This document shows positions 6,979-14,815 of a stretch of 64,000 nt of DNA, in pieces. The notes under the pieces were generated by a model, which saw only the letters and a list, made by a program, of their open reading frames with translations, made no database searches and was not told the DNA's origin. The stretch spans positions 3,224,001 through 3,288,000 of the forward strand of contig NZ_CP032698.1 of assembly GCF_003627815.1 (NCBI RefSeq), given 5' to 3'. The translations under genes were made by a program, and so were the position numbers. Every line of letters starts with the position of its first letter. Position 1 is the stretch's first letter. The stretch is from Streptomyces hundungensis. GTDB taxonomy: Bacteria > Actinomycetota > Actinomycetes > Streptomycetales > Streptomycetaceae.

Positions 6979-8679
6979 ATGGCCGCCGAGCGGAACACCG
7001 GTGTCGTCCTCGCCCGCCCCGACGTCAGCGTGGTGCGGACCGTGGAGGGCGTGTGGGTCGGGGTCGGCGCCGCGTCCTTGACGGTGAAGGGCGGCGCCGC
7101 GTTCGAGCTGGTCTCGACGCTGGTGGACCGCGCGGACGGCAGCCTCACGGACGCCGCGTTGCTGGACGGGCTGCCGCAGGCGGCGCGTCCGGCGGCCGAG
7201 CGCCTGCTCGGGGCGCTGGTCGCCCACGGCTGCGTCGTCCTGCTGGACGATCCGATGAGCCGGCACGAGGACGAGCGGGGGGCGGCGGCGCACCAACTGG
7301 TCCCGCACTTCTCCCAGCTCACGAAGGACCCGGCGGCGGCCCTTGACCGTCTGGTGCGCACCACTCTGGTCCTGTACGGCCGCCCCGCCTGGCTCGACGG
7401 GCTGCGTACGGTCCTCGACGCCGCGCCGCCGCGAGGAGCGCGGATCGTGTACCGCTCGACCTGGCAGAAACGTCCCGCCGGGCGACAGGACGCCGAACTG
7501 GTCGTCGTGGACGCGGACGGCCGGCCGCACGAGGAGACGGTGCGGATCCAGGACGAGCTGCTCGCAGGAGGAGTGCCGCACGGCGTCGCGGGCACGGTGG
7601 GCGGACGGTACTGGATCCTGTGGTCCGACGACGACACGACCGGCTGCTGGGACTGTCTGCACCGGTACGCCCGCACCTGGCCGCACAACGGGGCCACTCC
7701 ACCGGTGCCGGGCGGGTGGGCCGCGGCCACGCTCGCGCACGCGGCCCAGTCGCGCCTCGCCGGCCTGCCCACCGGCGCCGCCCTCTCCCTCGACCCCGGG
7801 ACGCTCGCCGTCAAACAGCATCCGGTGTGGCCGTTCGCGGGGTGCCGGTGCGGCCGGGTGAAGCAGTCACCGGCCGCGGTGGACACCCGAGACGAGCGGG
7901 CGGAGCCGCTGGTGCGCCGGAACATCGCGAGCCCGCACGACGACCCGCGCCGACAGGACGAGGACGACCGCATCGTCGCCACCCTGGGCCGCTGGACGGA
8001 CGAGCTGATCGGCCCCTTCCTCGGCCTGGACGGCGAGGACGCCCCGCAGGTCCCCTTCGGGCGCGCCCTGGCCACCGTCCTCGTCGACACCGACGGCGCC
8101 TCCCGGATCCATCGCGTCTCCACCGCCACGCTCTCGACCCGGGAAGCCGTGTACCAGGCCGCACTCAACGCGATCGAACGCTGCGCGACCCGGCCCGGCG
8201 AGAGCGGCGGTCCCGGCCTCGGCGCCGGCTGGACCGAGGACGAGGCCCTCTACCGCGCCTTGCTGCGCCGCACCTCGCAACTCCCTTACGTGAAGGGCAA
8301 GTTGACGGAGTTCACCCTCGACGGGCTCGGCGACGACGCGTGCGCCCGCGCCGCCCGCTACCTCCAACCGGCGGTCGCCCGGGCCACGGGCCGGGACCCC
8401 GTGCGATGGACCGCGACCCGCCTGCCGAACGGCCTGCACCTGGCCCGCGCGCACGGCGCCGACGCGGTGGCCACCGAGGGCCTGGGCGCCTGTCGCGCCG
8501 AAGCGGTCTGCGCGGCCCTGCTGCGGCTGGTCAACGACGACGACGTCCTGGTGCCCCTCAACCCGCACTTCCGCACCTGGCCGGAGGTGTGGCGGCACAT
8601 CACCAAGCCGCACGGCGTCCCGGCGCGGCACACGGTTCCCTTCCTGGGCGACCAGGTCCGACTGGTGGAGGTGGCATGA
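6979..8679 (+). CDS. Large TOMM maturation protein: ThiF-like N-terminus, unassigned C-terminus
   Basis: 566-residue protein beginning ATG 6979. Residues 1-95 match the leader-recognition fold of TOMM C proteins (ASLTVKGGAAFELVSTLVDRADG ... AERLLGALVAHGCVVLL). Residues 120-300 are ThiF/Ocin-like with zinc ligands Cys223/Cys226 (GCWDCLHRY) and Cys289/Cys291 (GCRCGR). Residues 300-566 are not assigned with confidence. The segment STREAVYQAALNAIERCATR resembles the YcaO helix that carries ATP ligands, so this half may be a degenerate YcaO-like or nitroreductase-like fold, akin to long 'thiazole-containing bacteriocin maturation' proteins. Its stop overlaps the ATG of the second YcaO by 4 bp (ATGA), arguing that the two form a second cyclodehydratase complex. 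Confidence 0.6.
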   Translation: MAAERNTGVVLARPDVSVVRTVEGVWVGVGAASLTVKGGAAFELVSTLVDRADGSLTDAALLDGLPQAARPAAERLLGALVAHGCVVLLDDPMSRHEDERGAAAHQLVPHFSQLTKDPAAALDRLVRTTLVLYGRPAWLDGLRTVLDAAPPRGARIVYRSTWQKRPAGRQDAELVVVDADGRPHEETVRIQDELLAGGVPHGVAGTVGGRYWILWSDDDTTGCWDCLHRYARTWPHNGATPPVPGGWAAATLAHAAQSRLAGLPTGAALSLDPGTLAVKQHPVWPFAGCRCGRVKQSPAAVDTRDERAEPLVRRNIASPHDDPRRQDEDDRIVATLGRWTDELIGPFLGLDGEDAPQVPFGRALATVLVDTDGASRIHRVSTATLSTREAVYQAALNAIERCATRPGESGGPGLGAGWTEDEALYRALLRRTSQLPYVKGKLTEFTLDGLGDDACARAARYLQPAVARATGRDPVRWTATRLPNGLHLARAHGADAVATEGLGACRAEAVCAALLRLVNDDDVLVPLNPHFRTWPEVWRHITKPHGVPARHTVPFLGDQVRLVEVA

Positions 8680-10559
8680 GCACCGTGGCGCAGGAGCCGC
8701 CGGTCGCGGACCCGCTGCTCGCCCTGCTCGCCGACGCGGGTGCGCCGGCGCCCGCCGAGGTGCTGCTGGGGGCGCTGACCGACCCGGCGCGGCTGGCCGT
8801 CCCCGACGACGCCCCGCACGGGTCGGGACGCGGGGTGGCCGTGCTGTTCTGGCGCGGAAGCGTCCATGTCCTCGGCTACGACCGCCGGGACGGCCGCCGG
8901 GACGGCGGATGCCCCCGATGTCTGTGCTGGTTCCTCACCCGCCAGGTCGTGCCGCGCCCCGCCGCCCCGTACGGCGAGCCGTCCGACAGTGCGCGGGCCA
9001 GGGCCGGCGCCGAAACGCTGTGGCTCGGGCTCACCCCCGCGCTGCGGGCCGTCGTCGTCCAGCTCGCGGCCCTGCTCCTGAGCGAGGACCGACCGGGCGG
9101 CTCCCTCGTCACGGTCGACCGGGCGAGCGGCACGGTCAAGCCCGGCAGGATCCCGCCGAGGGCCGGGTGCCCGGGCTGCCCGCCGTCGACGGCCACCACC
9201 GCGGTCGCCTTCGACACCGATCCCGCGTCCCTGGTGAAGGCCGAGGGCACGCTGCGCACCCGCACCCCGCTGCCCGCGACGCTGGCATCCGACTTCGTGG
9301 GTCCACATGCGCTGTTCCAGTCACCGCTGGTGGACCTCGACGGGCCCGTACCGGCCGCGCAGGTCCATCTGCCGCTCGGCAACGGCGACTTGGAGCCCGG
9401 CATCGGCCGCTCCCTCACCTTCGCCGCGAGCAGGCGGACCGCGGTCCTCGAAGGCCTGGAGCGCTACACCGGCTTCCACTACCGGCCCTCCCGGGGGATC
9501 GTCGAGGCCACCCTCGGCGAACTCGGCGCGCGGGCCATCGACCCCCGCACGCTCGGCTACCACGCCGACGAGAGCTATGCCCGCGACGACTTCCCCTTCT
9601 CGCCGCTCGCCACGGACGAGACGGTGCGGTGGGTCCCGGTCACCCCGCTCGGCGAAGGGCCGGCCCGCTATCTGCCCGAGCCGGCCCTGACATGGGTGCG
9701 GCCGCCCGGTGCGCGCGCGCCGTTCTTCTACGACACCTCGAACGGCTTCGCCCTCGGGCAGAGCACCGAGGAGGCGACCCTGCACGGCATCCTGGAGGTG
9801 GTCGAGCGGGACGCGTTCCTGCTCACCTGGTACCGCAGGCTCGTCCTGCCCGAGCTCGTGATCGGCCCGGCCGACCGTGCGCTGCGCGATCTGGTGGAAC
9901 GCGTCGACATGGTCACGGGCTTCCGCGTCCGGCTGTTCTGGGCGGCGCTGGACACCGGAATCCCCGTCGTGCTCGCCCTCGCCCAGCGCGAGTCGGCGTC
10001 GGGGCCCTGCACCTTCGTGTCGACCGGGGCCGGTCTCCACCCGCGCAAGGCCGCGGAGTCGGCGATCTTCGAAGTGGCCGCGATCCTGTCCGCCGTCACC
10101 CACTCCTTCGAGGAGAACCTCCCTCACGCCGCGCGCCTGGCCGACGACTTCCACCTGGTGCGCACCATGTCCGACCACAGCCTGCTGGGCGCGCTGCCCG
10201 GCTCCCGGCCGTGGTTCGACTTCCTGTCCACCCCGGACCGGCCCACGCTGAGCTTCGCGGACGCCGCGGCGACGGTCCCGGTCTTCGCCACGCTCGGCGA
10301 GGACCTCGATCACGTACGGACGAGGATCGAGGCGGTCGGCGCGCACATCTACGTCGCCGACGTGACCACCCCCGAGCTGCGCTGGCGCGGCCTGGAGTGC
10401 ACCCGCACCTTCGTTCCCGGCTTCCTGCCGATGACCTTCGGGCACGACACCCGGCGCCTGGTGGGCCTGCCGAGACTCGACCGGGCGCCCCTGCCGTACG
10501 CCTCGCTCCTGCCACCCGGCCACAGCGCGGCCGATGTCCCGCCGCACCCGTTCCCATAG
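8676..10559 (+). CDS. YcaO cyclodehydratase with N-terminal zinc-ribbon/ThiF-like region (second of two)
   Basis: 627-residue TOMM cyclodehydratase; the ATG at 8676 overlaps the previous stop. The N-terminal 200 residues carry Cys79/Cys82/Cys84 (GCPRCLCWF) and Cys165/Cys168 (GCPGCP), a truncated ThiF-type zinc module. The YcaO domain follows, with ATP-binding signatures SRRTAVLEGLERYTGFHY and ATLHGILEVVERDAFLLTW, and LHPRKAAESAIFEVAAIL downstream. The C-terminus is PPHPFP, fitting the PxPxP catalytic tail, so the enzyme looks active. With the stand-alone YcaO upstream this gives the cluster two intact cyclodehydratases. A division of labour, one for Cys-derived thiazolines and one for Ser/Thr-derived oxazolines, is plausible but is inference. 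Confidence 0.88.
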   Translation: MSTVAQEPPVADPLLALLADAGAPAPAEVLLGALTDPARLAVPDDAPHGSGRGVAVLFWRGSVHVLGYDRRDGRRDGGCPRCLCWFLTRQVVPRPAAPYGEPSDSARARAGAETLWLGLTPALRAVVVQLAALLLSEDRPGGSLVTVDRASGTVKPGRIPPRAGCPGCPPSTATTAVAFDTDPASLVKAEGTLRTRTPLPATLASDFVGPHALFQSPLVDLDGPVPAAQVHLPLGNGDLEPGIGRSLTFAASRRTAVLEGLERYTGFHYRPSRGIVEATLGELGARAIDPRTLGYHADESYARDDFPFSPLATDETVRWVPVTPLGEGPARYLPEPALTWVRPPGARAPFFYDTSNGFALGQSTEEATLHGILEVVERDAFLLTWYRRLVLPELVIGPADRALRDLVERVDMVTGFRVRLFWAALDTGIPVVLALAQRESASGPCTFVSTGAGLHPRKAAESAIFEVAAILSAVTHSFEENLPHAARLADDFHLVRTMSDHSLLGALPGSRPWFDFLSTPDRPTLSFADAAATVPVFATLGEDLDHVRTRIEAVGAHIYVADVTTPELRWRGLECTRTFVPGFLPMTFGHDTRRLVGLPRLDRAPLPYASLLPPGHSAADVPPHPFP

Positions 10560-10620
10560 GCCGCCAGTCAGCCAGCCAGTCCGTCAGTCCCCCAGTTCAG
10601 TTAGTCCGCCGGTTAACGAG
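10560..10620 (+). repeat. Low-complexity CAGT-rich spacer before the LanB gene
   Basis: The short gap after the second YcaO is built from degenerate repeats of CAGTC/CAGCC (ccagtcagccagccagtccgt...). There is no gene in it. It ends in GAGAGGAGA, the ribosome binding site of the dehydratase gene. No hairpin strong enough for a terminator is evident, so read-through is likely. Confidence 0.5.
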
Positions 10621-10634
10621 AGGAGATCGTGCTC

Positions 10635-13313
10635 GTGCGATCGGATGAACGCCCGAAGCGCCCCACCGTGCCCACCGCGAAGGTGAGCCCCTATGTCGTC
10701 TTCCGGCGCGGCCGACTGCCCGTCGCCGAGTTGGAGGGCCTTCGCTTCGAGGGCACTTGGGCGCGGGTCGACGAGTTCCGCCGACTCCGCGAGGCGTGCG
10801 ATCAGCGGGCGAGCGAGGTGTCCGACGTCCTGGCGGCGCTCGTGCCGCGGGTCGAGGAGTCGTTGCGGGCCGACGTGGTGAAGCTGCGCCGCGATGTGTT
10901 CAACCAGCGCGCCGACCCGGCCCGCGCCCGCCTCGACGTCCTGGAGTCGCACCTGGACGAGGTGACGCTCCGTCAGGTACGGGAGTGGCATGCGCTCGTC
11001 GGGCGGCTGCGCGACTGCGAGAGCGCCTCCCGGGCGCTGTTCGACGAGGAGATGGACGCGGCCCGGGACACCCTGCGCCGGCTCTTCCACCACGACGCGA
11101 TGGTGAAGAGCATCCAGCTCTCCGGCGACCAGCTCTACCAGAGCCTGCTGCGGTACGCCTCGGGCGAGGGCGGCCCGGTGAAGCCGAGCCGGCTGCGGGT
11201 CATCGAGTCCTCGCTGGTGAACTTCGCCTATCGCGCGGCCCTGAAGCCGTCGCCGTTCGGCCGGTTCACCGAGGTCGGCGCCTTCCCGCCGGACCTGCCC
11301 GACGCCGAGGGCCCCGAACCGGAGGCCGAGACGCACTCGGCCACCACCTTGAACCGGGTGCTCCTGAACTGGATGGTCGGCGGGGTCCAACGGGTGCCCG
11401 GCGGCTTCGAGTTGGGCACGCTGCTGCTGAACTCCTCGCTGCACGCGGGCGACGGCGTGATCGAGTTCATCGGGATCAAGGCCGACGGGCGGGCCACCGA
11501 ATACGGCGGCTCGGAGGGGGTGGTCCGGCTCAAGCGCGACAAGGTCGTCGACACGGTGCTGGCCGCGACGGCGGAAGGCTCGGCCCGCGTTCCGGCCGTG
11601 CTGGCCGCCCTCACCGCGGTGACCGGCGACGACGCCGTCAGCCGCAAGGTGGTCAACGCCCTGATGCGGACCGGCCTCCTGTCGTTCCGGCCCGGCATCG
11701 ACGAACAGGACCCCGGCTACTCGGCGAAGCTCGGCGAGCTGCTGGGCTCCGGTACGAGCGAGCCGCTGAAGGTCCTGACCCGTGACCTCGCCACCCTGCG
11801 GGAACTGGAGACGACCTTCCCCGACGCCTCGGCGGAGGAACGCCGGCACCTGCTGCACTCGGCGGGCCGGGCCATCACCGAGGTGGCACAGGTCTGCGCG
11901 GTCGGGTCGCCGCCCGACGCGATCGTACGGTCGCCGGTGTACGAGGACGCGTGGACGCGCGCCCGGCCGACGACCTGGAGCAAGCCGTCGCTCGACGCGG
12001 GGCTGCCCGCCCTGGAGAGCCTGTGGCGGTTCTCCTCGATGCTGGACTACGGCCAGGTGAAGCGGCTGGGCCTGTACTCGTTCGCGGTGGCCGAGTTCGG
12101 CGACCGCGACACGGTGCCGTTCCTGACCTTCTTCGACCGGCTGATCCGTCTCTCCGATGCCGAGCAGGACGCGGTGTTCGGGGGCCGCGCCTCCAAGGAG
12201 GCGGAGACCTTCGCGGCGCAGCGCACGGCGGCGCTGCGCGAGATCGGCGCCAAGATCGCCTGGGACGGCGACGTCCTGCGGCTGAGCCCGGAGGCGATCA
12301 CCGACGCGTGCGCGGGCGTGAAGGACTGCGTCGACCCGGACTCGATCACCTTCCGCCTCCAGTTCACCGGCGGCGCCCCGTCGCCCGGCATCGTGGTCAA
12401 CGGCGTCCTGACCGGATACGGCGTCTACTTCTCCCGCTTCGGCGCGTTCATCGAGGGATCCGCCGCCGAGAACTGGACGCTGCGCTCCGCGCTCCGCGAC
12501 CACCTGCGCCAGGCGTTCCCCGGTCAGACGGACCTCAACGCCGTGCTCGGCTTCAACTTCAACCTGCATCCCCCGCTGACCGACCGGGTCCTCGACTACC
12601 CCGGCTCCTGGCCCACCACGCCGGACATGAAGGCGTACGGGGTGGGCGCGTTGGCGGTCCGCGTCGACCACGCCAACCGCTCGCTCGTCCTGTGGGATCC
12701 GGCGGCCGGCGAGGCGATCGACCTGATGCCGATGAACTTCCTGATCCCGGTGGGCGTGCCGGTCCTCTACCAGTTGCTCGAAGCGCTCAGCCCGACCACC
12801 CGCTACCCCTGGCAGCCGCTGGAGGACATCTCCCACGCCATGGATCCGGGCGCCTTCCCCGGCTCGTCGCGCCGCCTGATGGTCGACGACGTCGTGGTCA
12901 ACAGGCGGACGTGGACCGTGCCGGCCAAGGACGTCCCCGGGCTTTCGGAGGTGAGCAAGGACTCCTATCCGGCGCTCCTCGCGTTCGACCAGTGGCGCCA
13001 GGCCCAGGGCCTGCCCCGGCACGCGTTCGTGCTGTGCCAGACCTCGGCGGAGTACAACGTGCTCTCCGGACGCACCCGGGGGCTGCCCCGCAACTGGTCG
13101 GACTTCGAGCATCTGCACCGGGCGAGCGTCCACAAGCCCATGTACGTCGACTTCCGCAACCCCTATCTGGTGCGCAGCTTCGCGAAGTCCGCGTTGTCGC
13201 GCGACGACGTCTTCGTGTCGATTCGAGAGTGCATGCCGGCCACCGAGGAGTACGACGGCGACCGGGGACCGACAGCGGCAGAGGAGTTTTTCGTTGAGCT
13301 CTACAGGAACTAG
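10635..13313 (+). CDS. Thiopeptide LanB-type dehydratase, glutamylation (N-terminal) protein
   Basis: Class I lantibiotic-dehydratase N-terminal domain protein (about 892 residues) standing alone, as in thiopeptide clusters where LanB is split. It transfers glutamate from glutamyl-tRNA to core Ser/Thr hydroxyls. Family features visible: N-terminal SPYVVFRRGRLPVAEL, the conserved block LRVIESSLVNFAYRAALKPSPFGRFTEVG near residue 200, and the C-terminal GVYFSRFGAFIEGS and PRHAFVLCQTSAEYN segments. GTG 10635 is chosen because it lies 9 nt after AGGAG; the GTG at 10629 is too close. The next gene starts 20 bp inside its 3' end. The product supplies Dha/Dhb precursors, including the two Ser that become the pyridine. 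Confidence 0.92.
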   Translation: MRSDERPKRPTVPTAKVSPYVVFRRGRLPVAELEGLRFEGTWARVDEFRRLREACDQRASEVSDVLAALVPRVEESLRADVVKLRRDVFNQRADPARARLDVLESHLDEVTLRQVREWHALVGRLRDCESASRALFDEEMDAARDTLRRLFHHDAMVKSIQLSGDQLYQSLLRYASGEGGPVKPSRLRVIESSLVNFAYRAALKPSPFGRFTEVGAFPPDLPDAEGPEPEAETHSATTLNRVLLNWMVGGVQRVPGGFELGTLLLNSSLHAGDGVIEFIGIKADGRATEYGGSEGVVRLKRDKVVDTVLAATAEGSARVPAVLAALTAVTGDDAVSRKVVNALMRTGLLSFRPGIDEQDPGYSAKLGELLGSGTSEPLKVLTRDLATLRELETTFPDASAEERRHLLHSAGRAITEVAQVCAVGSPPDAIVRSPVYEDAWTRARPTTWSKPSLDAGLPALESLWRFSSMLDYGQVKRLGLYSFAVAEFGDRDTVPFLTFFDRLIRLSDAEQDAVFGGRASKEAETFAAQRTAALREIGAKIAWDGDVLRLSPEAITDACAGVKDCVDPDSITFRLQFTGGAPSPGIVVNGVLTGYGVYFSRFGAFIEGSAAENWTLRSALRDHLRQAFPGQTDLNAVLGFNFNLHPPLTDRVLDYPGSWPTTPDMKAYGVGALAVRVDHANRSLVLWDPAAGEAIDLMPMNFLIPVGVPVLYQLLEALSPTTRYPWQPLEDISHAMDPGAFPGSSRRLMVDDVVVNRRTWTVPAKDVPGLSEVSKDSYPALLAFDQWRQAQGLPRHAFVLCQTSAEYNVLSGRTRGLPRNWSDFEHLHRASVHKPMYVDFRNPYLVRSFAKSALSRDDVFVSIRECMPATEEYDGDRGPTAAEEFFVELYRN

Positions 13314-14229
13314 CCGAGCCGACGGATGGCGTGCGCTCCACGTCCATCTGCCGCACTCCCTCCAGACCGCGTACCTGCGCGACGTGATCCGTCCCGTGGT
13401 ACGCGCCGGCGCGCAGGGCGAGCGCTTCTTCTTCCTGCGGTACTGGCAGGGCGGCCCGCACATCCGGCTACGGATCGGCGGGGCCGACCAGGACAGGATC
13501 GACGCGGTCCGCACCGCGCTGCTCGCGGGGATGCCCGCGATGACGGACGAGCTGAGCGCCGAGTACGACTACGAGGTCTCCCTCCAGTCCGATCTGGCCC
13601 GCCTGGAAAGCGAGTCCACGCTGGCCATCAGGCCCCCGGGCACCGTGGAGCCGATGGCGTACGCGCCCGAGTACGCCAAGTACGGCGGCGCCGAAGGCGT
13701 CCGCATCGCCGAGGAACTCTTCAGCCGCACCTCGGTCGCCGTGCTCGACCTGGCCGCCGCCCGGCCGACCCCGGAGCCGAAGGCGCCGGTGGGCGAGGCG
13801 ATCCGGATCATGGCGATGTCCCTCAGGGGTTCGGGCCTGGACCTCGACCAGAGCCGTCGATTCCTCGGCGGCTACGAGGAGTTCTGGCGCCGTTACGTAC
13901 CGGACGGCTACGACCGGGCCTGGGCCGGCCTGTACGAGAGAACACGGCCGAAGGTCCTTGAGCTGTGCGAGGCCGTCTGGCGGGACGGCAGCACCGACGT
14001 GTTCCACGACGTCTACGCGAACGCGCTGACCGCCGCGCGCGAGGCGGGCACCACCTCGGGCGAGGACCTCGGTGATCTCGTTCTGGGCGGGACCCCGTAC
14101 ACCCGCTGTCTCTCGAACTATCTCCACACCACCAACAACCGCTTGGGGATCATTCCCGCGGGCGAGGCTTTTGTAGCGCATGTGATGAACCGGGCCCTCT
14201 CCGAAATTGGGACCCGTACCGCGATTTAG
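13294..14229 (+). CDS. Thiopeptide LanB C-terminal-type glutamate elimination protein
   Basis: 311-residue protein of the thiopeptide-type bacteriocin biosynthesis (SpaB C-terminal) domain family. It starts RALHVHLPHSLQTAYLRDVI and contains FFLRYWQGGPHIRLRI, the hallmark 'RYW..G.HLR.R' motif; NYLHTTNNRLGI near the end is typical. These proteins remove glutamate from glutamylated Ser/Thr to give dehydro-amino acids. It starts at TTG 13294, 7 nt after GAGGAG, overlapping the upstream LanB-N gene by 20 bp in another frame, which suggests coupled translation of the two halves of one enzyme. TTG is rare, but no better start follows before the conserved region. Confidence 0.9.
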   Translation: MSSTGTSRADGWRALHVHLPHSLQTAYLRDVIRPVVRAGAQGERFFFLRYWQGGPHIRLRIGGADQDRIDAVRTALLAGMPAMTDELSAEYDYEVSLQSDLARLESESTLAIRPPGTVEPMAYAPEYAKYGGAEGVRIAEELFSRTSVAVLDLAAARPTPEPKAPVGEAIRIMAMSLRGSGLDLDQSRRFLGGYEEFWRRYVPDGYDRAWAGLYERTRPKVLELCEAVWRDGSTDVFHDVYANALTAAREAGTTSGEDLGDLVLGGTPYTRCLSNYLHTTNNRLGIIPAGEAFVAHVMNRALSEIGTRTAI

Positions 14230-14274
14230 GCAAACCCTCCGCCAGGCACATACAAAGAATTCGCAAGCGAAGCG

Positions 14275-14415
14275 GATTTCCGGCATGCCCAAAAAGGGAC
14301 GAGAATGAGCGGAACAGACCCTTAGGTAAGCACGTTCTCCCAGGTCAGAGCGGGTGCGACCGGCTGATGTCAATTCCGGTCGACGCAACCGCTCCCTTTG
14401 GCATGCCCGGAAATA
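14275..14415 (+). repeat. Long imperfect inverted repeat upstream of precursor gene
   Basis: The arms 14275-14299 (ATTTCCGGCATGCCC followed by AAAAAGGGA) and 14393-14415 (TCCCTTTGGCATGCCCGGAAAT) are near-perfect reverse complements separated by about 93 bases. They lie in the 308-base gap between the elimination gene and the precursor gene. The arms could fold the 5' region of a transcript, end transcription from upstream, or be operator half-sites; the AAAAA in arm 1 would give U-rich RNA only on the opposite strand. The rest of the gap has no gene. Confidence 0.65.
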
Positions 14416-14476
14416 GAATGCACAGGTCGACGGCAAAATTCGCGCACTGTAGCGCGCAGATTTTTTAAATTCAAGG

Positions 14477-14531
14477 GGTGAAAACCCGGCTTCCGAGTGC
14501 TAGCTTTATTGCACCAACCACGGGGAGGTGA
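14477..14531 (+). promoter_or_regulatory. Candidate promoter and strong ribosome binding site of the precursor gene
   Basis: GTGAAA (14477) and TAGCTT, separated by 17 bases, resemble -35 and -10 hexamers of the main vegetative sigma factor, in an AT-rich stretch unusual for this chromosome. GGGGAGGTG at 14522-14530 is a near-perfect Shine-Dalgarno sequence and decides the start: it is 9 nt from ATG 14538 but only 3 nt from ATG 14532. A dedicated promoter plus strong ribosome binding site fits high expression of the precursor. Confidence 0.45.
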
Positions 14532-14537
14532 ATGACA

Positions 14538-14693
14538 ATGAACAACATCGAAGAGCTCGACCTGAACGCCCTGGAGATCTCGGACCTGATCGAGGATTCG
14601 GGCAACAACGACGAGTCGCTGTCGCAGATCATGGCGGCGTCGTGCACCACGAGCGGCTGCGCGTGCAGCTCGTCCTCGTCGTCCTCGTCCTGA
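14538..14693 (+). CDS. Thiopeptide precursor peptide
   Basis: 51-residue peptide. The leader (residues 1-34) is acidic, starts MNNIEELDLNALEISDL and ends SLSQIMAA. The core (35-51) is SCTTSGCACSSSSSSSS: Ser1, then Cys/Thr/Ser positions for azoles and dehydro-amino acids, then eight consecutive Ser. SCTT openings and Ser-rich tails are standard in thiopeptides; from memory the pattern is closest to large-ring, oxazole-rich compounds such as berninamycin, TP-1161 and A10255. Pyridine formation would join Ser1 with Ser10 (26-membered), Ser11 (29) or Ser13 (35). The serine codons are a mix of AGC, TCG and TCC, so the run is not a simple codon expansion. Too short for ordinary gene callers; it is flanked by the elimination protein and the pyridine synthase. 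Confidence 0.95.
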   Translation: MNNIEELDLNALEISDLIEDSGNNDESLSQIMAASCTTSGCACSSSSSSSS

Positions 14694-14710
14694 CCGTAGT
14701 GACGAGACGG

Positions 14711-14757
14711 GCCCCCGCCGGAGGCGCCTCTTCCTGAGGGCGCGCCCCCGGCGGGGC
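14711..14757 (+). terminator. Strong hairpin after precursor gene, likely attenuator
   Basis: Arms 14711-14728 (GCCCCCGCCGGAGGCGCC) and 14739-14757 (GGCGCGCCCCCGGCGGGGC) pair almost completely around a 10-base loop, starting 17 bases after the precursor stop. No U-tract follows. Its position lets precursor mRNA accumulate while only part of transcription continues into the pyridine synthase and later genes. Confidence 0.7.
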
Positions 14758-14815
14758 TTGCCATGAGCGAACCGCCCACGCCCGCGCAGGGCGGGGGTGA
14801 CATCTGGAGGTACGC

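Noticed and set aside
10584..13514. Minus-strand ORF of 976 codons opposite the LanB gene
   Set aside because: Antisense shadow; no family motifs, while the plus strand is a clear LanB N-terminal protein.
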